DNA from: UJ101 sp965262705 | GTDB taxonomy: Bacteria; Bacteroidota; Bacteroidia; Flavobacteriales; UJ101 | Assembly (NCBI GenBank): GCA_965262705.1 | Contig: OZ253556.1 | Span: 2,170,001-2,234,000, forward strand | Reading direction: 5' to 3' | DNA length: 64,000 nucleotides | Part shown: one piece after another, positions 7,991 to 16,420 of the stretch | How positions within the stretch are numbered: position 1 is the stretch's first letter | Layout of the letters: each line of letters begins with the position of its first letter | Made by a program: the position numbers and the translations under genes | Notes under the pieces: generated by a model | What the model saw: only the letters and a program-made list of their open reading frames with translations | Database searches by the model: none | Told to the model about the DNA's origin: nothing

Positions 7991-8932
7991 ATGACGATTA
8001 TCCAATTACAATATGTTTTAGCAGTACATAAATACAGAAACTTTACAACAGCTGCAGAATATAGCTTTGTTACACAACCCACGCTGAGCATGCAAATACA
8101 GAAGTTAGAAGATGAATTGAATATTAAGATATTTGATCGATCAGTCGGCCATCCTATTCAAACAACTAAAATAGGATTGGTTGTTGTAGAACAGGCAGAA
8201 TATATTATTCAGCAAACAAAAAAAATAAAGACTATTATAAATGAAGAAAAAGGAGCGATGGAGGGAGAATTTACTTTAGGAATTATTCCTACTGTTCTTC
8301 CTTATTTGGTTCCGAGGTTTTTAAAAAACTATCTAAAAACTTACACTGAAATTAAGCTTGTTATAAAAGAGCTCTCTACAGATCAAATCATTAAGAAAAT
8401 TAGAGAGGGGGACATTGATGTAGGAATTGCCGTTACGCCTTTAGGAGAGAAAGATATTTTAGAAGTTCCGCTCTATTATGAGCCTATTGTTGCCTTTATT
8501 CCAGAAAACCATAAACTGACACATAAATCTATTTTGAATCGTAAAAACCTTAAAGACAGTGATTTATTATTATTAGAAGAAGGGCATTGTTTTAGAAACA
8601 ATGTGTTAAACTTTTGTGATACAAATAATACCAAAGAAAAAAGAGTTAGCTTTGAAAGCGGTAATTTAGACGTCTTAGTCAATCTGGCCCGGAATGGCTT
8701 CGGAATAACCTTACTACCTTTTTTACATGCTGAGGGGATTGAGAAAACAGAAAAAAATAGAATTCGTCATTTTATATCCCCTGCCCCCACACGTGAGGTC
8801 AGTTTAATTTATTGCCAATCTATGCTTAGCTTAAGTTTTTTAGATTCATTATATAAAGCTATTCGATCGGCGCTGGGCAATAGATTACTTTTAAATGCAG
8901 AGAATAAAGAAGTAATTTCACCTAAAGCATAA
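7991..8932 (+). CDS. oxyR: LysR-family hydrogen peroxide regulator OxyR
   Basis: A 313-residue LysR regulator with an N-terminal winged HTH (residues 1-60, with the FTTAAEYSFVTQPTLSMQIQ helix-turn-helix). A LysR substrate domain follows. The redox pair is in EEGHCFRNNVLNFC, giving Cys200 and Cys209, the same spacing as Cys199-Cys208 of E. coli OxyR. It is therefore predicted to sense peroxide by disulfide formation and activate antioxidant genes. The ATG at 7991 is chosen because the LysR fold begins there. The upstream in-frame codons to 7919 are translated repeat sequence. The stop TAA directly abuts a repeat at 8933. OsmC and BshC lie nearby. Confidence 0.93.
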   Translation: MTIIQLQYVLAVHKYRNFTTAAEYSFVTQPTLSMQIQKLEDELNIKIFDRSVGHPIQTTKIGLVVVEQAEYIIQQTKKIKTIINEEKGAMEGEFTLGIIPTVLPYLVPRFLKNYLKTYTEIKLVIKELSTDQIIKKIREGDIDVGIAVTPLGEKDILEVPLYYEPIVAFIPENHKLTHKSILNRKNLKDSDLLLLEEGHCFRNNVLNFCDTNNTKEKRVSFESGNLDVLVNLARNGFGITLLPFLHAEGIEKTEKNRIRHFISPAPTREVSLIYCQSMLSLSFLDSLYKAIRSALGNRLLLNAENKEVISPKA

Positions 8933-9117
8933 AGACCGTTGCAAAAAGCACTCTAGTAAAAAAATGCTTGTATTGAGTTTGCCGAAATGCAACGCCCGAT
9001 AAAAATTAAACATCGGAGCAACCTTTGGGTTGTGAGGATTTTAATTTTTTGAGAAGGAAGCAGTTTGAAGTGAGATGCTTTCTTTTTCATACTTTTTTAT
9101 GTGTTCTGCAACGGTCT
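8933..9117 (+). repeat. GAGACC MITE-like element
   Basis: A 185-bp copy starting AGACCGTTGC directly after the oxyR stop and ending CTGCAACGGTCT. It includes the TTGTATTGAGTTTGCCGAAA segment and the core hairpin. The gap 8933-9235 holds this element and a short AT-rich leader. Confidence 0.8.
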
Positions 9118-9222
9118 TGTATAATTTGAGACTTTTAGTTGGAGTTGACTCGCAGTTGCAAAAAATCCAAAGTTTTTTATGCTTTTTGTCTATTCTTCAA
9201 CAGCCTTTTATTATTTCTTTTG

Positions 9223-9230
9223 TAGTTTTG
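9223..9230 (+). promoter_or_regulatory. Candidate -7 box TAGTTTTG for bshC
   Basis: TAnnTTTG match ending 5 bases before the ATG at 9236. The predicted transcription start coincides with the start codon. Confidence 0.5.
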
Positions 9231-9235
9231 TTGTT

Positions 9236-10825
9236 ATGATAAAGGAAAAATTATTATTTAAAGATACCCCTATTCTTACTCCTTTAATACAAAATTATCT
9301 CAAGCAAAAAGAATCTCTTAAAATTTTTTATGACCGATTTCCTACGCGGGAAAATTTTATTACACAAGCTGAAAAAAAAGCAAAATCTTATGCTCATAGA
9401 AAGTCTTTATGCAAAGCATTGACAGAGCAATATAAGGGACGGAAAATTCATCCGGCTGTCATAAATAACCTTAAAGCCTTACAAAATGAAAATACATTTA
9501 CCATTACAACTGGCCATCAACTAAATTTGTTTACCGGACCGGTATATTTTATTTATAAAATATTGTGTATAATAAATTTATCTGAGGAGATGAATCGATA
9601 TTCTTCGAGCAGGAAGTTTGTTCCGGTTTACTGGATGGCAACAGAAGACCATGATTTTGATGAAATAAATCATTTTCGATATGAACATACCACTATTCGT
9701 TGGAAAACGAATCAAAAAGGAGCAGTCGGTCGTTTTCGTTTAGAAGGCATTAAGAAGGTTATTGACGCTGTAAAATATTTCTTACCCGATAGCAAAAAGA
9801 AAAATTATCTTTTAACCTTGTTTGAAAAAGCTTATTTGAATGCGGTTAATCTTGCAGAAGCAACCCGGCGACTGGTAAATGAATTATTTTCTGAATACGG
9901 TTTAATTGTTATAGATGGGGATGATAGGAAGTTAAAATCATTATTCAAACCTCATATAAGAGAAGAATTACAGCAACAAAGCGCATATAAATACGTATCA
10001 GAAACAAAGGCTAAGTTAGCGGAAAAGGGCTATAAAATACAAGTAAACCCAAGAGAGATTAATTTGTTTTATCTGTTAGAAACAGGACGTGAGCGTATTA
10101 TTTTCGAAAAGGGGAGATATAAAATCAATAATACGTCAAAGATTTTTTCAGAAGAAGAAATTTTAAGAGAATTAGAAGAATCTCCGCAAAATTTCAGCCC
10201 TAATGTTGTTTTAAGACCGTTATATCAGGAGGTTATTTTGCCTAATGTTGCTTATATTGGTGGGCAGGCAGAAATAGCCTATTGGATGGAATTAAAATCT
10301 TTTTTTCTTTCACAAAAGGTAGAATTTCCGATTATAAAATTACGTAACTCAATCTTTGTACTAGATAAATCTTCCCGAAGAAATATTACAAAAAAAAGCT
10401 TAAGGCTATCCGATATTTTCTTAGATCACGAAGTTTTATATGAACAAATCGTTAGAAAAAATACAGGAATCAATCTATCTTTTGAAGAATATTTTACCAT
10501 TTTTGAGCGCGAGTTTTCTAAGTTGAGAAAATTAGCTGTTCAAACAGACAAAAGTTTTATCAATGCAGTAAATGCTCACCAGGCAAAGGTTCAAAGAAGC
10601 ATTCGCACACTAGAAAAAAGACTTTTAAAAGCAGAGAAAAAGAAGTTTATAGAAATGAAAGATAGTTTATATCGTTTATACCAAAAAGTCCACCCGGAAG
10701 GAAAAATTCAAGAACGAATCATAAATATAAGTGAAATGATTATGAAAACCCGCCAAAATTTTGTTAAATGTGTGAAAGATAATATAACCCCATTTGAAGA
10801 TGAGGTGATTATACTTACTTTTTAA
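9236..10825 (+). CDS. bshC: Putative cysteine ligase BshC (bacillithiol biosynthesis)
   Basis: A 529-residue protein of the BshC family, which adds cysteine to GlcN-malate in the last step of bacillithiol synthesis. Diagnostic motifs are TGHQLNLFTGPVYFIYKI near residue 100, PVYWMATEDHDFDEINH and, later, VLRPLYQEVILPNVAYIGG. A long C-terminal coiled-coil stretch (KVQRSIRTLEKRLLKAEKKK) fits the known helical extension. The ATG at 9236 is preferred over the in-frame 9179 because the latter adds a hydrophobic stretch unlike the family and spans the candidate promoter. BshA and BshB are not in the window. Their presence elsewhere would support bacillithiol as the thiol here. Confidence 0.92.
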   Translation: MIKEKLLFKDTPILTPLIQNYLKQKESLKIFYDRFPTRENFITQAEKKAKSYAHRKSLCKALTEQYKGRKIHPAVINNLKALQNENTFTITTGHQLNLFTGPVYFIYKILCIINLSEEMNRYSSSRKFVPVYWMATEDHDFDEINHFRYEHTTIRWKTNQKGAVGRFRLEGIKKVIDAVKYFLPDSKKKNYLLTLFEKAYLNAVNLAEATRRLVNELFSEYGLIVIDGDDRKLKSLFKPHIREELQQQSAYKYVSETKAKLAEKGYKIQVNPREINLFYLLETGRERIIFEKGRYKINNTSKIFSEEEILRELEESPQNFSPNVVLRPLYQEVILPNVAYIGGQAEIAYWMELKSFFLSQKVEFPIIKLRNSIFVLDKSSRRNITKKSLRLSDIFLDHEVLYEQIVRKNTGINLSFEEYFTIFEREFSKLRKLAVQTDKSFINAVNAHQAKVQRSIRTLEKRLLKAEKKKFIEMKDSLYRLYQKVHPEGKIQERIINISEMIMKTRQNFVKCVKDNITPFEDEVIILTF

Positions 10826-10830
10826 ATTCA

Positions 10831-11059
10831 GAGACCTTTAGCTTGTGCTGACTTGCAGTTGCACAAAGCACTTTAGCAAAAAAATGCTTGTATTGAGTTT
10901 GCCGAAATGCAACGCCCGATAAAATTAAAAACCGGAGCAACCTTTTGGTTGTGAGGATTTTAATTTTTTGAGATGGTTAATGAGCCTGTCGAAGTAAGGA
11001 AGTAGTTTGAAGCTAAATGCTTTATGTTTTATGTTTTTTATCTATTATGCAAAGGGTTC
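10831..11059 (+). repeat. GAGACC MITE-like element with TSD
   Basis: A 229-bp copy starting GAGACCTTTAGC and ending GCAAAGGGTTC. It is flanked by the exact 5-bp direct repeat ATTCA. It includes the core hairpin and a TGAGCCTGTCGAAGTAAGG module. Confidence 0.75.
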
Positions 11060-11074
11060 ATTCATTTAATATTC

Positions 11075-11082
11075 TAAATTTG
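11075..11082 (+). promoter_or_regulatory. Candidate -7 box TAAATTTG
   Basis: TAnnTTTG match 40 bases upstream of the LysM protein ATG at 11123. Confidence 0.5.
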
Positions 11083-11122
11083 TCTTGAAAAAAGTCTCTC
11101 AGGACGTAAAAACTCTTTTGTT

Positions 11123-12895
11123 ATGAAATTTTTTTTGTGGATATTCACTTTACTATTTTGGGCTCAGTATGGCTGTGCCCAGCAAAAGATTTATATACTA
11201 AAATCAGGAGATACGCTATATTCTATTGCTAAAAAAAACGGAGTAAGTGTGGCAGAATTGAAGGCTGCTAATTCCTCATTAAAAGCCGGCGATATGAGAA
11301 TAGGGGCTAAAATAATGATTCCATATAGTGCAAAAACTACTTATTACAAGGTAAAAGCCGGGGATACATTATACAGGATTAGTAAAGAAAATAATCTAAG
11401 CGTTAAAGACTTGATAAGGCTCAATCCGACAGTGGATGTACACAGTTTAAAAATCGGACAAATGCTAAAATTGGCGTCGTTTAAAGAAAAAAGTATGCAG
11501 AACTCTTATAAGACGGCTCATGTTTTTAACCAAAATATGAAAAGCTATGTGATTAAAAAAGGAGATACTTTTTATTCATTATCCAAAACATTTCATACGG
11601 ATATTCAAACCTTGAGAAATTATAATCCATGGTGGATTAATGGATTAAAAGTAGGGCAAAAACTCTACTTTCCTCCAGTAGAAGAAGGATTTATAACTCA
11701 TACGGTAAAAAAGGGGGAGACTATTTTTAGCATTACCCGCCAGTACAATACTACATTAGAGGTTTTATTGATGAATAATCGTAGATTAAATGATGGTTTA
11801 AAGAAAGGAATGCTTTTGAAGATACCCGTTAAATCACCTGATGCAACTCGAAAAGAATTAGAAGAGGAGCAAAAAAGGCTAGAAAAAATAAAATATACAG
11901 ATTATACAAAAGTTGCATACATTCTTCCCTTTAATGCAAGGCATTATGAAACCACTAAAAGCAGAAGTTTAAGTACGACAGAGTTTTATATGGGGTCTTT
12001 ATTTGCTTTAGATTCTTTAACTCGTAAGGGGAGAAAAATTTTAGTTAAGACTTTTGATAATAAAGGGGAGATAGAAGAAACGAAGAATATTTTACGTAAA
12101 ATTGATTCTATGGATGTTGATTTGATTATAGGGCCCCTACGCTCGGAAAATGTACATTGGGTGACCGACCATATCAAAGATAAAAATATTAAGATTATTT
12201 CTCCTTTTTCGGCTAATGTTTCCGTAGTGGGCAGGGATAATTTGATAAAAGCCAATTTGAGTAGAGAAACAATTATAAAACAGCTATCAGAGAAAATTAA
12301 GAAAAAAGATAGTTATAATAAAATTTATCTTATAGGTAATGAAGATGCTTCATTAGAAATTGATTTGAAGAAATACTTTGGGTACTCGCTTTTTGATAAA
12401 ATTGCTTCTACAGAGGAACTTGATTCTACAAAAATATCTGAAAAATCAACTTTTATTTTGAATACGGCAGTTCCTGATATAGCTCAAAAAGCACTTAAAA
12501 AAATTCATGAGTTAAAAAATATAATGAATAAAAATACAGCTGTGATTGCATTAGGGTATAACCCGGCTTATATAAAAGGGTATGGATATAATGAAACCTA
12601 TCTTGGGCATGATTTGTTATCTGATGTGCATTTAACCGTAGTTATTCCGCATTATTTTGACGATAATAAACCCGTAGTATATGAAGCAAAGTTAAATTAT
12701 AAAAGTAAAAATAAAGCTTTTCCTGATGCGTATTCTTCTGCCGGCTTTGATTGGACTTATTATATGCTTCTAAACAATGCATATCAATTTCCTGCAAACC
12801 ACCATGCTATGGAAGGACTTTTTAATAAAATAGCCTTGAAAAAGACAAAAAATGGAGGATATGTAAACAAAGGCATTTTTATAATAAACTATTGA
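11123..12895 (+). CDS. Exported protein with four LysM domains and a periplasmic-binding-like domain
   Basis: A 590-residue protein. The signal peptide (about 1-19, ending YGCAQQ) is followed by four LysM peptidoglycan-binding domains beginning YILKSGDTLYSIAK, YYKVKAGDTLYRIS, YVIKKGDTFYSLS and HTVKKGETIFSIT. A lysine-rich linker leads to a C-terminal half (from about residue 265) resembling type-1 periplasmic ligand-binding folds (KVAYILPFNARHYE..VDLIIGPLRSENV). This architecture is common in Flavobacteria and is usually annotated as amino-acid ABC transporter substrate-binding. Peptidoglycan attachment is predicted and the ligand is unknown. The TGA stop is formed by T plus the first two bases of an adjoining GAGACC repeat. 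Confidence 0.85.
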   Translation: MKFFLWIFTLLFWAQYGCAQQKIYILKSGDTLYSIAKKNGVSVAELKAANSSLKAGDMRIGAKIMIPYSAKTTYYKVKAGDTLYRISKENNLSVKDLIRLNPTVDVHSLKIGQMLKLASFKEKSMQNSYKTAHVFNQNMKSYVIKKGDTFYSLSKTFHTDIQTLRNYNPWWINGLKVGQKLYFPPVEEGFITHTVKKGETIFSITRQYNTTLEVLLMNNRRLNDGLKKGMLLKIPVKSPDATRKELEEEQKRLEKIKYTDYTKVAYILPFNARHYETTKSRSLSTTEFYMGSLFALDSLTRKGRKILVKTFDNKGEIEETKNILRKIDSMDVDLIIGPLRSENVHWVTDHIKDKNIKIISPFSANVSVVGRDNLIKANLSRETIIKQLSEKIKKKDSYNKIYLIGNEDASLEIDLKKYFGYSLFDKIASTEELDSTKISEKSTFILNTAVPDIAQKALKKIHELKNIMNKNTAVIALGYNPAYIKGYGYNETYLGHDLLSDVHLTVVIPHYFDDNKPVVYEAKLNYKSKNKAFPDAYSSAGFDWTYYMLLNNAYQFPANHHAMEGLFNKIALKKTKNGGYVNKGIFIINY

Positions 12896-13091
12896 GACCT
12901 TTTCATAAAGCACTTCATAAAAGGAGACCGTTGCAAAAAGCACTTTAGCAAAAAAATGCTTGTATTGAGCACTTCGACTAGGCTCAGTAACCATATTTCG
13001 ACAAGCTCAATAACCACCTGTCGAAGTAAGGAAGCAGTTTGAAGTGAGATACTTTCTTTTTCATATTTTTTATTTGTTCTGCAACGGTCTC
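12894..13091 (+). repeat. Two stacked GAGACC element copies
   Basis: A left-end fragment GAGACCTTTTCATAAAGCAC (from 12894, overlapping the upstream stop codon) is followed by a fuller 168-bp copy, 12924-13091, in which the central hairpin is replaced by TTCGAC/CTCAGTAACC modules. It ends TGCAACGGTCTC. It occupies most of the 12896-13245 gap. Confidence 0.7.
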
Positions 13092-13099
13092 TTTTTTTA

Positions 13100-13183
13100 A
13101 TTTCTAACGATAATAATGATCTAAACAATGATGGTGTAGAGTATTTGTCAAGTAGTAACAAAGTTATAACTGCAAGATTTTAA
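13100..13183 (+). pseudogene. 3' remnant of an Asp/Asn-rich protein gene
   Basis: Directly after the repeat, one frame reads ISNDNNDLNNDGVEYLSSS and ends NKVITARF with a TAA. The DNNDLNNDG pattern resembles calcium-binding type repeats of exported proteins. There is no start codon, since the 5' side is repeat DNA. The fragment is short and the reading is tentative. Confidence 0.35.
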
Positions 13184-13245
13184 GTAATTTGAAAAGTTAG
13201 TGGCTATAAGTCCGTTATTTTTCTTACCTTGTGAAAAAAATACTT

Positions 13246-13731
13246 ATGAAACGAAATCACGAATACGCCATTAAAGTAGAGTGGAAAGGAAACAAAGGGA
13301 GCGGTACGTTCGATTATCGTGCTTACAGCCGTGATTACGTAATATCTGAGGCTAAAAAAGAAAAAGTGATTGAAGGCTCTTCGGATTCCGCTTTTTATGG
13401 CACAAATTCAAAATATAATCCAGAAGATTTGCTTATCGCTTCTATTTCTTCCTGCCACATGTTGTGGTATTTACATTTGTGCGTAAATCATGGAATTATT
13501 GTAATGGACTATGTAGATTGTGCAGAAGGCATTATGCAGGAAAACGAAGATGGAAGCGGTCAATTCATTTCGGTTACTTTAAAACCGGTCATAACGATTT
13601 CAGCCGACGATAGCGATAGCGAAAAAGAAATATTAGCGATGAAACTTCATCAGAAAGCCAATGAGATGTGTTTTATTGCAAATTCCTGTAATTTTAAAAT
13701 TCAGCATGAACCGACGATTAATAGGTTATAG
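13246..13731 (+). CDS. OsmC-family peroxiredoxin
   Basis: A 161-residue OsmC/Ohr-type thiol peroxidase, which reduces organic hydroperoxides. The first redox Cys is Cys70 in NPEDLLIASISSCHMLWYL. The second lies in MCFIANSCNFKI (Cys148, with Cys142 nearby). The beta-sheet N-terminus YAIKVEWKGNKGSGTFDYR fits the family. ATG 13246 is preferred over the GTG at 13231. It is monocistronic. It is functionally consistent with OxyR and BshC in the same region, though co-regulation is only inferred. Confidence 0.9.
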   Translation: MKRNHEYAIKVEWKGNKGSGTFDYRAYSRDYVISEAKKEKVIEGSSDSAFYGTNSKYNPEDLLIASISSCHMLWYLHLCVNHGIIVMDYVDCAEGIMQENEDGSGQFISVTLKPVITISADDSDSEKEILAMKLHQKANEMCFIANSCNFKIQHEPTINRL

Positions 13732-13737
13732 AAATTA

Positions 13738-13781
13738 ATACTTTCTTTTTTATACTTTTTTATGTGCTCTGCAACGGTATC
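13738..13781 (+). repeat. Right-end fragment of a GAGACC element
   Basis: Only the terminal part TACTTTCTTTTTTATACTTTT through CTGCAACGGTATC is present. Confidence 0.55.
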
Positions 13782-13881
13782 AATTTTATACTTGTAAAAT
13801 AAAGATATGTGAATCTTGTAAAAAGCATCTTGGCAGAGTATTTGATATTCTAAAAGTTTTGGATAATTAAAAGTTAAAATA

Positions 13882-14583
13882 ATGAAAAAATCATTTTTAC
13901 TGCTTTTAACTGCTTTAGCATTATGCTTGCGTTTAATTGCACAGGAATTAGATAAAAAGCCTCATATTGAGGTTTATGGCCATTCGGAAGAAACATTTGA
14001 ACCTAACGAAATATATATTCGGGTCGTGCTGAGCGAAGGAGATAAAAAAGGAAAAGTTACTGTCTTTCAGCAGGAGAAAACGCTGTTGAAAATTGCAGAT
14101 AGATTAGAAATTCCCAAACAAGATATACAACTCATAAGTGGTAACACTCAATACGAGACATATTTTTGGCGAAAAAGCCAAAGTCAGACAACTAAAGTTT
14201 ACCAAATAAAAATTCATTCAGCATTGCAGGCGGGTCAGTTGCTCTATGAACTGGATCGTGCTGAGTTCAAGCAGGCTAAAATTATAAAAGTGAGTCGCAG
14301 CGATGTAGAAAAATTAATTAAAGATTTGGAAATTAAAGCAGTAAAAGATGCGAGAGAACGTGCAAATGTTCTCACTCGATCCATTGGAAGCAAGATTGGA
14401 AAATCCTTAAAAATTATTTGCCGTAAAGACTATTCAAATAAGTATCCAAAAGCTATTAGCTATAGAATGGCTAACGACATAAAAACAGCGGGTAATCCAT
14501 ATAACGCACAGCAATTTGGGCAGTTTGAATTTGAAAAAATAAAATATGATGCAGACGTTGAGGTATGGTTTGAAATCGATTGA
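13882..14583 (+). CDS. SIMPL-domain (DUF541) exported protein
   Basis: A 233-residue protein with a signal peptide (about 1-20, ending LRLIAQ) and a SIMPL/DUF541 fold. It starts HIEVYGHSEETFEPNEIYI, has the central SGNTQYETYFW, and then KAVKDARERANVLTRSIGSKIG, the family's conserved KA..DA..KA..LA..G signature. It ends DADVEVWFEID, a typical terminal strand. SIMPL proteins form periplasmic oligomers, and their function in Bacteroidota is unknown. It is monocistronic, with a repeat fragment beginning 7 bases after the stop. Confidence 0.88.
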   Translation: MKKSFLLLLTALALCLRLIAQELDKKPHIEVYGHSEETFEPNEIYIRVVLSEGDKKGKVTVFQQEKTLLKIADRLEIPKQDIQLISGNTQYETYFWRKSQSQTTKVYQIKIHSALQAGQLLYELDRAEFKQAKIIKVSRSDVEKLIKDLEIKAVKDARERANVLTRSIGSKIGKSLKIICRKDYSNKYPKAISYRMANDIKTAGNPYNAQQFGQFEFEKIKYDADVEVWFEID

Positions 14584-14589
14584 AAAATT

Positions 14590-14716
14590 GAGACCTTTGT
14601 AAAAACACTTTAGAAAAAAATGCTTGTATTGAGCACTTCGACTAGGCTAAGTAACCACCTGCCGAAATGCAACGCTCAATAAAAATTAAATAACAGAGTA
14701 ATCTTTTCAAATTTGC
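14590..14716 (+). repeat. Left-end fragment of a GAGACC element
   Basis: GAGACCTTTGTAAAAACAC through AAAAATTAAATAACAGAG. The copy breaks off in the central hairpin, before the metX-like gene end. Confidence 0.6.
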
Positions 14717-14729
14717 AAAGTCCTCAAAA

Positions 14730-15719
14730 TTAGAATACCTGCGCTAATATCTGGTTAAGCTGCTTATATTCAATAAGGAATGCATCGTGCCCGTGGATGG
14801 ATTGCAATTCAAAATAATACGAATTTTTGTTTTTCTCTTTTAATATTTGATGTGTTAATTGATTTTCTTTGGATGTAAATAGCAAATCGGTATTGATGGC
14901 GATTTGATATATTGTCGCCTCTATTTGCGTAGCTAATTTATTAAAATTATTTTTTCCGTGTGTAACATCGGCAGAACTTAGAAGATAGTTCATCGTTTTG
15001 TAGGCTTTTAAAGAAAAGCGTTTGCTGAGTTTTTCTCCATGATGATTTAACCAACTTATTACGTTAGGAATTTGTAAGTGTTCATTTAAAGTTCGGTTAA
15101 ACTTCATGGCAAAAGATTCGGGTGTACGATAAAACAGCATAGCCATTTTTCGCGCATTTTCTATTGGCTGATCACTGTTTTGTAAGAAACTGTTTTGAAT
15201 ATCACATTGTGCCATAACCCAATCAGAAGTTTTCCAATCAGAAGCGATCGAAACAATATTTTTTGCAAAAGAGGGAAATTGTAAGGCAATTTCCCATGCA
15301 ATGCATCCGCCAAGCGAATTGCCTATACAAGCAAAAATCTGCTGAATGTTTATTTTTCTTAATGCCAAAATAAATAACCGGGCAATATCTGCAACTACAA
15401 GATCGTTATATTCAATATACTCATGCTTAATGGCGTATTGATTATTGGGAATATCAAAAACAACTATGGTATATTGATTTAGGTCTATCGTTTCGGTTTT
15501 ACCTATTAAACTTTTCCACCAGCCATTCTCTCCTGCCACTTCAGAATTTCCCGTCAGTGCATGATTGACCAAAACGACTTCAGCCTTTCCAATAGGGCGC
15601 CCAAAAATTTGATACGTAAGGGTAATTTGTTCAAAATATTTTTTTTTAAAACTTATAAAATCTTCTATCGAGATCACTGAAACAGATTGCTTTTTTTCAT
15701 CGAGAGTTAATCCTTCCAT
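14730..15719 (-). CDS. metX: Homoserine O-acetyltransferase-like alpha/beta hydrolase
   Basis: A 329-residue MetX-family protein, predicted to transfer acetyl from acetyl-CoA to homoserine for methionine synthesis. NHALTGNSEVAGENGWW (52-68) is the family oxyanion region. The nucleophile is Ser135 in GNSLGG (GGSxGG is more usual). The remaining triad is Asp278 in INTDLLF and His311 in GHDAFL. It is slightly shorter than typical MetX (about 350-370). An acyltransferase acting on another alcohol is possible. Methionine synthesis would link functionally with the LuxS/MtnN cycle, but the genes are not adjacent. Confidence 0.82.
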   Translation of the reverse strand: MEGLTLDEKKQSVSVISIEDFISFKKKYFEQITLTYQIFGRPIGKAEVVLVNHALTGNSEVAGENGWWKSLIGKTETIDLNQYTIVVFDIPNNQYAIKHEYIEYNDLVVADIARLFILALRKINIQQIFACIGNSLGGCIAWEIALQFPSFAKNIVSIASDWKTSDWVMAQCDIQNSFLQNSDQPIENARKMAMLFYRTPESFAMKFNRTLNEHLQIPNVISWLNHHGEKLSKRFSLKAYKTMNYLLSSADVTHGKNNFNKLATQIEATIYQIAINTDLLFTSKENQLTHQILKEKNKNSYYFELQSIHGHDAFLIEYKQLNQILAQVF

Positions 15720-15745
15720 TTATAATTTATTTGATAAGGTCTTTG

Positions 15746-16390
15746 CTAAAGTTCTTTTTGCAAAGGCTTTGCAGTTTCATTTCTAAATTTTTTATATTCC
15801 TGATAATTCTTTTGGATAGGCAGTTTCTTCAGTTTTTCCCATTCGTTCATTGCTTCCTTACGTGCTGCATTAGCGTTGTCAGGGTCTGCCAGGAAATCAG
15901 TGATGAAATTATTAAAACGGGTTGAAGGAATTCTTGGTAGTCTTCCCTTGGTCGTCATTAATTCATAGAGTCTATCTATCAAATCCTGGTATTTGATTTT
16001 TTGATTATTTCTGCTCTGCTCTTTTCGCCAATCATTCAGCCAGTACCATTGACCAGATTTGTCTTTCAGTGCAGGCTCTCTTTTGAAGATATACTCCTTT
16101 AAAAAGGCTTTGGTATTTTTGTCGCTCACATAATTAATTACATAGGCGTCCAGTGAAAGTTTATCCCGGCTCCCTTTATTCTTACGGTTAGAAATACTCT
16201 TGGGCAATGGTACGCCCTTATCGCCGAAAAGGCGTGCTTTTATATGAATTTCTAACTCATTCTTTCTCAGAGTTCCCACATTGATGCCCAACTCATTGGC
16301 AAAAACTTTGAGTTCGGTGGCATAGAAGTATCCGTTCCCGAATTCCTCTATGGATATATTTCTGTGAAGTTTGGTGAAGTTTTTTTTCAT
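15746..16390 (-). CDS. SAP-like/DUF6434-like protein of unknown function
   Basis: A 214-residue basic protein. Residues about 25-60 (ELKVFANELGINVGTLRKNELEIHI) look like a SAP-type helix-extended-helix. Residues 85-115 (DAYVINYVSDKNTKAFLKEY) and WYWLNDWRKEQ resemble the DUF6434 region found with SAP domains. The name is offered by resemblance only. Its start codon and upstream region coincide with the right end of a GAGACC repeat. The minus-strand string GTATGAAAAA is part of the repeat itself, so the native 5' end may have been replaced. Confidence 0.55.
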   Translation of the reverse strand: MKKNFTKLHRNISIEEFGNGYFYATELKVFANELGINVGTLRKNELEIHIKARLFGDKGVPLPKSISNRKNKGSRDKLSLDAYVINYVSDKNTKAFLKEYIFKREPALKDKSGQWYWLNDWRKEQSRNNQKIKYQDLIDRLYELMTTKGRLPRIPSTRFNNFITDFLADPDNANAARKEAMNEWEKLKKLPIQKNYQEYKKFRNETAKPLQKEL

Positions 16391-16418
16391 ACTTTTTTAT
16401 GTGTTCTGCAACGGTCTC
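16388..16418 (-). repeat. GAGACC element right end forming a gene's 5' region
   Basis: The sequence TACTTTTTTATGTGTTCTGC then AACGGTCTC is identical to the right end of full copies. It contains the ATG of the minus-strand gene 15746-16390 and all DNA up to 3 bases from the plsC-like stop. Confidence 0.75.
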
Positions 16419-16420
16419 GA

